Under the pieces are notes generated by a model that worked only from the letters and a program-made list of their open reading frames with translations, did no database searches and was not told where the DNA came from. From Phoronis australis (lineage: Eukaryota; Phoronida; Phoronidae): 44,703 nucleotides of DNA. Positions 18,684 to 29,471 of the stretch are shown here, in pieces. Location: NCBI GenBank assembly GCA_002633005.1, contig NMRA01000498.1:5390-50092 (forward strand), given 5' to 3'. Positions within the stretch are counted from its first letter, which is position 1, and each line of letters starts with the position of its first letter. Position numbers and translations under genes: made by a program.

Positions 18684-20947
18684 TTATTGCCCGTGAAGGC
18701 TGCCTGAAGAAATGTTCAATTTTTTCTGCAGTCCTTTCACACTATAAGAAAATAAAACCAAATCATCAGCAAACAGCAGATGCAATAATTCAGCTGATCC
18801 CATAGAAATTGTTTCACCTCCCCTGGATTCTAATTCTTGTTCGAGATCGTTTATAAATAAAATAAACAAAAACGGTGATAGCTGAGAGCCTTGTTTTAGA
18901 CCATTATGACAATCAAAGAACTCCGTGTAGCTTCCGTTACTCATTCTCACGGACGCTTTTACTTCAGCGTACATTGCTTTTATTATCTTACACATCTTAC
19001 CTTCTATGCGATTGTTTCTTAATTTAAAATACAATGCGCTTCTATATATACTGTCATAAGCTGCCTTAAAATCCACGAAAGCACAATAGAATCTACCTTT
19101 ATCTCATGTCAAATATTTAATTATTAACGTATATAAAGCAAACATGTGATCCACCGTACTGTGTCCTTTCCTAAACGCAGCTTGAGACATACTAATTACG
19201 TTTTCTCTTTCCGACCATTTTTGAAGTCGCTGGCACAATATTTTTTCGAATATTTTGGCCGTGACTTGCATGAGGGATATTCCTCTGAAATTTTCAGGAA
19301 TTTTGGTACCGCCCTTAAATATCGGTACTATAATGGATTTTGTCCATTCTTTTGGAAACACACCATTTTTAAAAAAGTAGTTGTAAAGCTGGAACAGCGA
19401 ATCTACCAACTTTTTATCAGCATACTTGTAGAACTCAATGCTAATTTTATCACATCCTGGCGAAGTTCCATCTTTCATACTACCGATGGTTTGTATAATT
19501 TCGTCTTTTGTGATTTCAGCGTCCAACTCCATATCAACAACTGCATTACTTGAATTGATGTCATTTTTTACTGAGTTCTCAATAAAAGCATGAAACTCAG
19601 CGAACTCCGGATTAGTAACAAAATATTGGCCTTCGAACAGAGAGCTGAAATAATTTATCCATTCCTCCGGTTTAATATTCGTTGATACACCTTTCTTCTT
19701 AATATTAAATGCGCGCCAGAATTTTTTACTGTCTTTACTCTCCACAGCTGATTTTAAAGTTTTGTAATGTTTTCTTTTACACTCTATCTGTTTCACTTTT
19801 TTTAAGTTTCCATAATCCCTTCTAGCTTGTACATATAGAGTTCGGCAAATGTTTTCTCTCAGTGTTCCAATACTGAATCTAAAATTACATAATTTTTGCC
19901 TAACGACAGCTCTCATCTCCCTACAATCAGCGTCAAACCATTTGGGAAAACTAACTGGGTTATAAGATATGTTCACTTTTGGTTTTAACATGTCTGCAGC
20001 ACATAATTTAATGGCTTCCATTAAACTTTCTACACTTGAATCTATGGTCGAGGGTAAATGACTCTGCACGTCAGCGAGCAACTGATCCACCTCCGGGCTC
20101 GACCAGTTTTCTGCATATCTTAGGCTCAACCCCTCGTTCCATTTATAAACATTTTCATTCTGTTCACCTCGAACCCAGTTGTTTTGCTGCGTCTTACACA
20201 TACTAAAAATCAATGGGAAGTGCGCAGTCGATTCACATATTTCACCGATTTCAAAACCGTCCACACAGTACAATAAATCCTTGCTCATCATGACATAATC
20301 AACAACACTACATCCATTATAAGTTACACATGTTACACTACCAATGTCTGCATCTTTCCCTACTCTTCCATTCAGAATTCTTATCTCATTTCTTTGACAA
20401 AAATCTAATAATTCTGTACCAAACTCATTTACCTCACCATTATCTTGTGAGGTCCTACAACACAGGCGATCTTCTACATAACCAACACAATCAAAAATAG
20501 CACTGGATTCATCCATATACTTAATACTGTCATCTGCAATAAAGTCTGGCCTGTTACACGTACGAGCATTAAAATCGCCCATAATTAAAAAAGGTGACAA
20601 TCCCCTCTCATTTCAGCAGTATAACCTTGTACCTCCCGCTCAAGTGTTTTCATTATTTCCAAATTTTTACTTGAACTTTTTGGAGACTGATACACAACTG
20701 CAACTAAAACAGGATACAGATAATCGGGTAGGTCAAATTTTACCCATAAAACGTCACACGAACTTGAAGGAAGCCTAATAGCCCCCAATAAATCCTTACA
20801 AAATAACACTACACCACCAGAATTCTGAAATGCTCGAGGGTGTTTATTTCTCACCGACCCAAAACACTTGTACCCTTCCAGTGTAAACTCATCTTCATTC
20901 ATTCCCCATGTTTCAACAAAAGCGATAATATCATATGTACATATCAT
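18684..20947 (-). pseudogene. LINE endonuclease-reverse transcriptase, interrupted
   Basis: About 750 codons in three pieces. Piece 1 (20947-20585) has the endonuclease start DIIAFVETWG and WVKFDLP. Piece 2 (20600-19104) has GDFNART, SVVDYVMMS and STAHFPL (the last usually SDH in active enzymes), a linker, then reverse-transcriptase motifs GTSPGCDKISIEFYK, IIVPIFKGG, FRGISL and QAAFRKGHSTVDHM. Piece 3 (19076-18684) has FVDFKAAYDSIYRS, GLKQGSQLSPFLF and LLFADDLVLF with the catalytic Asp pair. Pieces 1 and 2 overlap through one frameshift (~20590); pieces 2 and 3 share a frame separated only by TGA at 19104-19106. The thumb and C-terminal region are absent. In intact elements the protein nicks DNA and copies its RNA into the nick. 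Confidence 0.9.
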
Positions 20948-20985
20948 ATTTACAAAATCAGATCTCTGTATTTTATGCTACAGTG
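18684..20985 (-). mobile_element. APE-type LINE, decayed, 3' end missing
   Basis: A minus-strand non-LTR retrotransposon. Endonuclease coding starts near 20985 (HKIQRSDFVN is readable just upstream of 20947) and the reverse transcriptase breaks off at 18684, shortly after the FADD motif, where the miniature-element sequence begins. Loss of the 3' end is unusual, since LINE copies normally lose the 5' end, so a later deletion or rearrangement is likely. Clade not assigned. Confidence 0.85.
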
Positions 20986-21625
20986 CACTCTATGTTGACT
21001 GAACTTGATGACACAATTGATAAGCCATTGTATTCTGCATACCAGTACTAGCCTAACCCTTAGTCCTAAACACCTGGCCCTATTGTTCACTCTTGACTTT
21101 TGTTTACAAAATAATCCAGTCCAGTCTACACCCTGATTGCTTAGTTTAACTCCTGGTATAGCTCATTCATGTTTTAATGTTTAGCACAGAGTAAACTGTA
21201 TTTCACTTGTTGAACCTTTTCTTGCTGTCATGCAGCTCTTGCTTGACAGTGCACATGTACTTTAATCTCCTCTTTTTCGAACCACTCATTTAAGCGTTTT
21301 ATGGGGTTCAGTTTCTTTTCATGAATGTTTTCATCGTTGGTTTCTAATTCGTTCAACTGCTTCCCAAAACTTCCATTTCTTCATAATATTAAAACTCCTG
21401 AGTCCTGAGTATTGAGCAACACTCAACTATCCCTCTCAAAATGTTGCCCTTCCCGGATGTGACCTTCTCACTACATGAGTGTAAGTTGTGGTACACTACT
21501 GCACATGCACAAGGTCACCAGCACCAAAAGTTTTAAAATCACACCACCAAAACATTGATTGTTTCCATTTCAGAGAGCTCGCCTTGACAATTTCAAGAAG
21601 GTATACCACTTGACAGTTGCATTTA
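20986..21625. other. no gene recognised
   Basis: A/T-rich without sustained frames. An acceptor-like 'gtttccatttcag' occurs at ~21562-21574 on the plus strand, but no exon can be built around it. Confidence 0.4.
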
Positions 21626-23415
21626 CCGTAATCGTTCGGGTTAACGCCCTGGGCGGTTAAATTGGCGAATCCAAAAAATTGGGGGAGGGCGGTTAACCGA
21701 GCAGTGGGCAGTTAAATCGAAAATCCACCTAAAGTAGGGGATGGGCGGTTAACCGAACATGGGCGCTTATTACGACAGACAACCGCCCTGGGCGGTTAAT
21801 CTTACCTGGCGATCTAAATCCCGACACGACAATCATACTCGGAACGCGTAGCCCTTTTCAAAGAGCTTTATCGTCANNNNNNNNNNNNNNNNNNNNNNNN
21901 NNNNNNNNNNNNNNNNNNNNNNNNNNNNNNNNNNNNNNNNNNNNNNNNNNNNNNNNNNNNNNNNNNNNNNNNNNNNNNNNNNNNNNNNNNNNNNNNNNNN
22001 NNNNNNNNNNNNNNNNNNNNNNNNNNNNNNNNNNNNNNNNNNNNNNNNNNNNNNNNNNNNNNNNNNNNNNNNNNNNNNNNNNNNNNNNNNNNNNNNNNNN
22101 NNNNNNNNNNNNNNNNNNNNNNNNNNNNNNNNNNNNNNNNNNNNNNNNNNNNNNNNNNNNNNNNNNNNNNNNNNNNNNNNNNNNNNNNNNNNNNNNNNNN
22201 NNNNNNNNNNNNNNNNNNNNNNNNNNNNNNNNNNNNNNNNNNNNNNNNNNNNNNNNNNNNNNNNNNNNNNNNNNNNNNNNNNNNNNNNNNNNNNNNNNNN
22301 NNNNNNNNNNNNNNNNNNNNNNNNNNNNNNNNNNNNNNNNNNNNNNNNNNNNNNNNNNNNNNNNNNNNNNNNNNNNNNNNNNNNNNNNNNNNNNNNNNNN
22401 NNNNNNNNNNNNNNNNNNNNNNNNNNNNNNNNNNNNNNNNNNNNNNNNNNNNNNNNNNNNNNNNNNNNNNNNNNNNNNNNNNNNNNNNNNNNNNNNNNNN
22501 NNNNNNNNNNNNNNNNNNNNNNNNNNNNNNNNNNNNNNNNNNNNNNNNNNNNNNNNNNNNNNNNNNNNNNNNNNNNNNNNNNNNNNNNNNNNNNNNNNNN
22601 NNNNNNNNNNNNNNNNNNNNNNNNNNNNNNNNNNNNNNNNNNNNNNNNNNNNNNNNNNNNNNNNNNNNNNNNNNNNNNNNNNNNNNNNNNNNNNNNNNNN
22701 NNNNNNNNNNNNNNNNNNNNNNNNNNNNNNNNNNNNNNNNNNNNNNNNNNNNNNNNNNNNNNNNNNNNNNNNNNNNNNNNNNNNNNCGGCAGTTATATTC
22801 ATCAAAATATTGAGAATTTGACATCTTTCCGTGAGTTGTGAGATTTGTTCAAAATACGAGAGCTTCCCACCTTAATAGAATTTGGAGGGTTGGCAAAACC
22901 ATTGTCACATTTCTCTGGCCTGATTTTTTCGAATATATGTTTTATCAAGTGCACTGCAGACGGAAACTCAGCGCGGCAGACAAAGTCGCTGAAAGCGGAG
23001 GTTTTGACGCCGGCGGCGTTCTTAAACTTTGCAAACAAGGGAAGAAAATAAAGTGACAAAAAGGTTCAAGTATTATATTTTGAAATGACTTCATGACCCA
23101 AGACAATAACTCGTTACCTGTATTGTAATTCAGATTGCTAAACCACCGTCTCGGAGTCCCGGCGTCGTTGCACTCATTGTGATCATCGATCTTTTTCTAA
23201 AAGTCGGGTAATCGCGCGTTTCCTTAGCACTAGGCGCTAAATCTTCATTCTTTAAAAGTGGGGATGGGCGCTTAACCGAGAGGTGGGCGCTTAACTGGAA
23301 ATCTTCAAAAATCGCAGGGGGCGCTTAACCGAGCAGTGGGCGGTTAAATCGAAAATCCACTTAAAGTCGGGGATGGGCGGTTAACTGAGCATGGGCGTTA
23401 ACTGAACGATTACGG
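21626..23415. mobile_element. TA-flanked inverted-repeat element with GGGCGGTTAA subterminal repeats
   Basis: Left end CCGTAATCGTTC (21626-21637) and right end GAACGATTACGG (23404-23415) are perfect inverted repeats, flanked by TA on both sides (21624-21625, 23416-23417). Both arms are filled with variants of GGGCG(G/C)TTAA-CCG (left ~21651, 21685, 21745, 21790; right ~23266, 23284, 23318, 23338, 23375). 'ggttaaatcgaaaatccac' is shared between the arms in the same orientation. The total length is 1790 bp, of which 910 bp are unsequenced. A related terminus is at 30717-30798. No coding visible; the plus-strand stretch 22838-23056 has overlapping frames in three directions and is not supported. 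Confidence 0.75.
21877..22786. other. assembly gap
   Basis: 910 unsequenced bases inside the inverted-repeat element; long open frames spanning the gap are artefacts. Confidence 1.
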
Positions 23416-23417
23416 TA

Positions 23418-24539
23418 TGTATACGTTGAAGTCTGGAGAATACAGACTTGATCAGGGCTTGAGATTTCCGTCTTTTAAGAGGAATTCTTTTTTGATGTCT
23501 ATTTCCTCTTATTTGATTTCCAGTTTCCTCTTTTTATCATTTTTTCGATTTTATTAAATGTTTAGTTCAGGTAAATTTTACAGCCAAAAATGTCTATCAG
23601 TAATCACACAAGCCTATTTTTTGTGTATCATACATCAGCTGGAAAAATCTCCTCTGTTTTTGTTATTGCTCATTCCAAGCTCTGCTTATTTTTCGTGAAG
23701 TAACTAGAATGGATTTCATAACATACCAGTTTATTGAGCTGGATTCTTGTTGGGTTTATGAACTGTAAACTATCACTAATAAAAATATCCATGTAAGTCA
23801 TAGGAGCATAGGATGATAATAGCCACCTTTCTTAAGTTCACACAAAAATAGAGTATAAAATTCCAAACATAATTTCGAGTTCCATTTCTTGTAAAAAGAT
23901 CAATGACAGGGCCCAGGTATCTATTCCAGTATTTTTGGCACTTAATGTTTGAAAGTGTTGTACTGTGTTTGGAAATTTGTTTGAAAAGCTTTTTTTTCTG
24001 CTCAACAGCTTATGACCTTACTGCAGGGCCCCACCAGAGCATTTATTAGAGTGTCCTCCACTCATTTCGAATGTCCTATGTATATCAAATGCTCTGAGAT
24101 GCCAGGGTAGTATTCTGCATGCAGCTTTGTTGACCATTGTGGTCAGTGAGAATGTCCTACTTGCATGTATATGAATGCATAGTATGATATGTGCCTGGTA
24201 TTCAGTGAATGACCTGGATGCTTCATGCAGCTAGGACATTCACAACTAGGGAGAATATTTTACTTTTTCTCCAGATGTGCATCTCATTCATGTACTAAAT
24301 CAGTATTGCCTGTGTGGTTTTGGAAATGTGTAAGCCGCTTGTGTTGTTTCCGCATTGTTGAGATTGAAATGCTAGTTTTGCTCCTATAAAACTAGGGGTG
24401 TATTTATTGCGACAAGTGTCCCCAATATTTTTGTTACTAGTTTATTGTTTAACCAGTGTATTTATTACTTGGCGAAATTCTTTGAAGTATGTTGCTCTTC
24501 CTATAAGTTTGTTTTTTACTCAAGTATGTTGGTCTGACA
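23418..24539. other. no gene recognised
   Basis: Mostly A/T-rich. 'gaatgtcct' and its complement 'aggacattc' recur at ~24069, 24151 and 24234 within a 200-base stretch, a possible old palindrome. No coding supported. Confidence 0.4.
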
Positions 24540-25290
24540 GGGAGTTTGTTTTTTTTGTTCGCTCTCTACAGGTCGCAATTTTCGTCCGATTTTCACGCAA
24601 CGTGTAGATCGGGAACTGCTAGAACGCTATTGTTTTTGGTCATGATCGGATACAAAATGGCGGAGGTGGCGGCCATTTTGTATCCGATTTCACAGTCAAA
24701 TACTCGTATAGGCCGCATTTTTCGATCTACATGGCTGAAAATCGGTACGAATATACTAGAACGCATGTGCTACAATTGTGCAGAAAATCGTTTACTTCCG
24801 GTTAAAGATGGCGGAAATATTGGACGTGGCGCATGCTCACCCCGAAATATGGCCAAAAACGTTTTCTCCTGTAGAGGGCGTATTTGCAAATCAATTACTT
24901 TCAAACTGGTCACGTGTTTGTTGAGTTAATAAGCTTTTATAAAAAATTATTGAACCGGAAATCACTTTCAAGATGGCAGCTGTGGGGCATGTACACACGG
25001 TTTCAATCGCTCTGGTGTCGCATTTTTCATGGGAAGAGCAAATGACGCGAATTTTTGCATGTGGATTCCTTGAAGTACGGCCTTTCAAAAAGTTTGGGAG
25101 AGCATATTTCTCAGACTTACCGTTTTCGAGTTATTTAACTTTGAATTTTAAAAAAAAACGGCAAAGTTTTAATTTTCTCGAAAATTTTTTGGATTTTTGC
25201 CAAACTACCACTTTAGATAGAGTTTTGAACGGGCTTTCAGGAGATATTTTCCATTTTGCGCTACGACATCTACTTTTTGAATTATTCGAA
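24540..25290 (+). repeat. ~750-bp repeat with YY1/ETS-like sites, copy 1
   Basis: Shares order and sequence with 25930-26670: 'acaggtcgcaattttcgtc', 'ctattgttttt.gtca', 'agatggcggaaatat', 'ctgtagagggcg', 'ttcaagatggc', 'aatttttgcatgtggattc', 'cagacttaccgttttcgagt', 'ttttgaacgggctttcag'. It includes a 17-base perfect inverted repeat at 24645-24688 that copy 2 lacks. No supported coding; frames of 127 and 135 codons here are not shared in conserved form with copy 2. Confidence 0.75.
24645..24688. repeat. perfect 17-base inverted repeat carrying two ATGGC motifs
   Basis: ATCGGATACAAAATGGC (24645-24661) and GCCATTTTGTATCCGAT (24672-24688) pair perfectly around the 10-base loop GGAGGTGGCG. The arms could fold as a hairpin. 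Confidence 0.9.
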
Positions 25291-25885
25291 ATTTTCGGAT
25301 ACCGTTGTTCCTTCGGTCACACGCAGCTGGCTGGCTTTCAGCTCACTTTGTGTTGGTTATGCCTAGCTGACCCAGACTGACCCAGCCAGCACTGTCCTAC
25401 TGCAAAGCATGCCTCGTCCGTAATGTTGCGCCATCTATTGTTCTTTATTGTAGTTGATTATGCTCTATCAAAGTACGTAGAGTTGTGGACGGGCTTTCAG
25501 ACGATATTTTCCATTTTGTGCTACAATGTCTACTTTTGAATTATTCGAGATTTTCGGATACCGTTGTTCCTTCGTTCACTTATGCAAGCACACAGCTGGC
25601 TGGCATTCAGTTCACTTTATTTTGGTTATGCCTAGTTGACCCAGACTGACCCAGCCAGCACTGTCCTACTGCAGACTGGACCGTCATGTTGCGCCATCTA
25701 TTGTTCTTTATTGTAGTTGATTGTATGCTCTCTATTTGATTTCTTCGCTAGTCACATGAATGTTATCGTGTTTGCCAAACTACCACTTTAGATAGAGTTT
25801 TGAACGGGCTTTCATTCTTTATTGTAGTTGATTGTATGCCCTCTATTTGATTTCTTCGCTAGTCACATGAATGATATCGTGTTCG
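25195..25885 (+). repeat. local tandem duplications
   Basis: The ~260-base segment with 'acgggctttcag', 'tcggataccgttgttccttc' and 'gacccagactgacccagcca' occurs at ~25229-25470 and again at ~25490-25745. A shorter segment, 'ttctttattgtagttgattg' to 'cacatgaatg', occurs at ~25703-25770 and ~25815-25880. Both are in direct orientation. Confidence 0.8.
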
Positions 25886-25929
25886 TCGTCTTTTCGATTA
25901 ATTCCGCCAAGTGTCGCTCCTCCGAGCGC

Positions 25930-26670
25930 TCTCGTTTTGTTTGTTCGCACGATACAGGTCACAATTTTCGTCTGATCATCACGAAATTTACACATAACAC
26001 GTAGTTCCGGAAGTACTGGAAGCCTATTGTTTTTTGTCAAAATCGGATCCAAGATGGCGGCTGTGGCAGCCCTTTTGTTTTCATTTTAAGATTCAAAGGC
26101 TTCTGGAGGCTACAATTTTATACGTACAGAGCTGAAAATCAGCACAATTAATGGCCCGGATGTGCACTACATGTATACCGGAAATTGTTCACTTTTATTT
26201 AAAGATGGCGGAAATATCGGTGATCGCGCATGCGCACCTCGATTTTGGCCTAATAACGTTTTATCCTGTAGAGGGCGCATTAGAAGGCCAATTCCTTTGA
26301 AGTTTTATGGATATTAGTTTTTTATGACATGCTATTATATCAATCCAAAAAACCGGAAGTTGCTTTCAAGATGGCGGCTCTTGACCCATTTTCAGTCGTA
26401 CTTAGCTGCCATTTAAACGGGAGAAGAAAATGACGTGAATTTTTGCATGTGGATTCTCTAAGGTATACTCTTTCAAACGAGCTATAACAATTTTTTCTCA
26501 GACTTACCGTTTTCGAGTTATTTGACTTTGAATTTCTTTAAAAAACGCAAAATTCCATTTTTTTCGAAAAATTTATGGAATTAGGCGATACCATCAGTTT
26601 AGATAGGATTTTGAACGGGCTTTCAGAAGATGTTTTCCATTTTTCGCTAGGACGTCTACTTTTTGATTGT
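25930..26670 (+). repeat. ~750-bp repeat with YY1/ETS/NRF1-like sites, copy 2
   Basis: Second copy of 24540-25290. It carries AAGATGGCGGC at 26051-26061 and CAAGATGGCGGC at 26367-26378 (YY1-type), ACCGGAAAT (26177-26185) and ACCGGAAGT (26352-26360) (ETS-type), and CGCGCATGCGCA (26225-26236, NRF1-type). Confidence 0.75.
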
Positions 26671-28077
26671 TACATGTTCATCGTATAAAGTGTATTGTTT
26701 ATATTGCAGAGTTTATTATCGTTAGTTTCAAAGATCTCCCTAGGTTATCTCAACAGTACTTAGTGCGCGTTTTGCTCATCCTGTGAAGTGTTATATTTAT
26801 ACTGAAGAGTTTATCATTGCTAGTGCCTGTGTCCCTTATTGCTTTTCTCATAATATGAACAACTAGTCATTTTAACGTTTCAAATTCTCATGTACAATAT
26901 ATATTACACTATTCAGAAATCTTACTGTTATTTTCATTGCGAAAGCACTAATCTGAAGAGTGTCCTACTTGTTGTGTGGAATGCACATAACGCATTGTTA
27001 AAGCGAGGTGATCGTATGCCGCTGGGTTTTTGTTTTCTTACTCTACTCATTGTGAACGCAGTGCCTGTAACTCGCATTTATTCCTAAGTTTATGCAATCA
27101 TTTTGAATTACAAAACATGAAACCCTGGGAACCGGTGGGGCAGTTAAATTTGGACATCGTCAATATATACGTGACATTTGAAGTAGTAGCCTGTTGTAGG
27201 GGGCCACGACCAAAAATATGGGTACACATCACATGTCTTAACCACAAAAACTAAGTGAAAGAGTTACTTTTTCAGGCAAGCGATGCGTTGCGCACTTTGG
27301 TTGTTTTTGTCCGTTTTAGGTGGCACGAGGCGCTTTTTCTTTGACGATTTTGCTGAGGGAATGTTTCAGAAAATCGTACTGTAAGTCATTTTTTCTGTGC
27401 CTGTTAATTTAGGTACACAGCAACTGAAAAAATGGATAAATCGCGTCATTTTAAATCTCCATATCACTCCGTTATGGCCACTTCGACTTGGATGGATTTT
27501 GGCTCTTTCAAACACTCCACCATGTTCTATTTTTGAAGTTCGTTAACGAAAACGCGTACCTGGATTTTAAGGTTCGCGCCCTCCCCCTCGAGTTTTAGTT
27601 GGCAATTTTTACATGAAGATGATGGTGATATTTACGCGTTCCTTGACGAGAATTCTATCAAGTCAAGTTTTGCCCAATTCAGCTTTCCATTCATTTTTAT
27701 ACCGCGTATGGTCTGGCAAAATATGATACCTCGGTTTTTGGCCATAACACTAGTTATAGGAATCTGATTATGAGTGCGCAAGAAAAAAGGGAACATATTT
27801 GTAACATTTCATTTACTCAAAGTTAATGAGCCTAAACGTCAGAAAATATTTGTTTTCTCTTTCTCGCTTATAATGATTTTCAAGGGTTTCCATTAGTCAG
27901 TTTCGGCAAACGCTACCGAATGGATGATCAACTACGCACTTATTTGCTCTCCGTTTTAACGTTGATCATCGTCAATACACCTCTAAAAATCACGCATTGT
28001 CTTTGCGCAAACTACATTGAGATTTAAGTCTCCCGAAAAAGTTTGTGATTGGATAGTGTTTGAAAGTCTAATTCTAA
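26671..28077. other. no gene recognised
   Basis: Short frames only. Sequence looks like old repeat but matches nothing else in the window that I can see. Confidence 0.4.
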
Positions 28078-28271
28078 ATTTCTCCAGTTAGTGCACCAAT
28101 GAAGTAAATGAAAGTAGTTCTGCATGTCGCGTCAGCTGTTGGTATCATTATCTCAATTTATGACCCACAATGCGTGACTGGACAAAGCCTATTCAAATTA
28201 GTGTAGATAAGCCGGTGGAGCGCGAGACCCCTGAGGTCCCAATCGAGTCCTCACGACAACTCCGCGTTATG
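28078..28271 (-). mobile_element. 278-bp-family miniature element, second part of the split copy
   Basis: 'aaagtagttctgcatgtcgc', 'cagctgttggtat', 'tttatgacccacaatgcgtg', 'gagacccctgaggtccc', 'gtcctcacgacaa' and the terminus CGTTATG (28265-28271) match the reverse complement of 43534-43722. With 18557-18660 it completes the 278-bp element. Confidence 0.75.
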
Positions 28272-28850
28272 CACTTACTAAATTTAAAAGATCCTACAGT
28301 GGGTTAAGGAGATATAGCTATGGGCGCAAAACAAAACAAAACTACCACTACGAGGCACCACAGTAGTCGAAGTCGTCATTGTAAACCGTCCTGTTCACAC
28401 TGAGAACATATACTATACGCCAATTTTCAAAATCATCCTTAGAATGGTTTCGTTGATAGGGGGGAGGACGCCAAAACAACACAATCGAAAGCAGCAAAAA
28501 TGGCCACTAGGTGGTGCAAAATACCTTGATTCCATTCGACAACTAAAGAATACTTACATTCCAAATTTTATAAAAATACGTTGACCTTTTAAGATACAGA
28601 GGTAAACTTAGTGTAAGAACTACAATTGCCAATAGGGGGCACACCGGTAGTTAGATGGGTTCGAAAGTCGTCATTCCTTCTAAACTTCATATAAATATAC
28701 TTGCTACATTTAATAAATATCATGCAGAGCATTTATGAGATACAGCCATAGGCGCAAAATCAAACAAAACTGCAACTTGCAGGCGCCAAAGTAGTTGAGG
28801 ACAACAGACAATCATCATCAGCTGCCCTCTTTATAGTAAGAGCATACATA
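28272..28850 (+). repeat. modular repeat, segment 7
   Basis: Resumes with 'cacttactaaattt', then 'gatatagctatgggcgcaaa', 'aatggccactaggtggtgca', 'aattgccaatagggggcaca', 'aaatatacttgctacattta' and stops at 'agtaagagcatacata'. The continuation 'caattttcacaatcatcc' is at ~35292. Confidence 0.8.
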
Positions 28851-29072
28851 ACTAGAAAGATTATTGTCACGGCCCGACCATAATGGACTCTGTGCATGCG
28901 TACTACTAGGATTGTTATGGGACGTTATTGACAGTAACCCGTTTACCAATATGAGAAAAAATTCCTTAAAATTGTAGGAGAAATTACACGTTAATATTTT
29001 GATGACCTTTCCACTAATTGACCTCTTCCGGTGCATTATAAGCCCCGATGAGGGAAAATTCTAAACTCAATA
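28851..29072 (+). repeat. dispersed repeat 'F', copy A (5' part)
   Basis: 'gattattgtcacggcccgac' to 'cccgatgagggaaaattc' matches 34069-34275. Interrupted at 29072 by a TA-flanked element, after which it continues at 30954. Confidence 0.8.
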
Positions 29073-29179
29073 GCGGAGTTGCAACGCCACCATATTGGAA
29101 ATGGGTCAGAATGTTGCATTATGGTTAAGCCGGTAAACAAGTACGTCGGCAAGCGTGGGGCGAACCGGTCACAGGGAGG

Positions 29180-29471
29180 TTATACGTGTTGTGTGCCTGG
29201 CATGCTATAATACCAGTTAGCGAGATAAAAAAATTTAGTTACTACCTGTTTCCCAAGGATCAAGAACTGCGTTAAACATGGGTCAGAGACATCGGTAGAG
29301 CTGGTAGCAAAGACCAACTTCGTGAATTCTTTCAGACTTTGTAGCATAAACGTATCTTGGAAACTGCCCAACAATATCTCCCTTCAAAGAAACAGTAACA
29401 AATACTCCACGGCGGTTGGTAGTGAAAAAAAACTTGTTTTCGCTTGACCAGAACCAAGCCAACATGAGCAA
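29180..29471 (-). pseudogene. unrecognised coding-like stretch
   Basis: Two overlapping minus-strand frames. One starts MLMLAWFWSSENKFFFTTNR, then GVFVTVSLKGDIVGQFPRYV. The other continues LKEFTKLVFATSSTDVSD, PCLTQFLILGKQ and then meets a donor-like CAG|GTAGTA at ~29250. The first has alternating hydrophobic strands as in beta-propeller repeats, but no signature is clear. Possibly a captured gene fragment or a decayed transposon gene. Confidence 0.25.

Noticed and set aside
19146-19553. 135-codon plus-strand frame
   Set aside because: Antisense shadow of the LINE reverse-transcriptase gene.
21858-22824. Two ~315-codon open frames on the minus strand
   Set aside because: They are almost entirely unsequenced bases read through as unknown residues; not real coding.
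24546-25380. Frames of 127 and 135 codons on the plus strand
   Set aside because: They fall in the ~750-bp repeat; copy 2 does not keep the frames, so coding is not supported.
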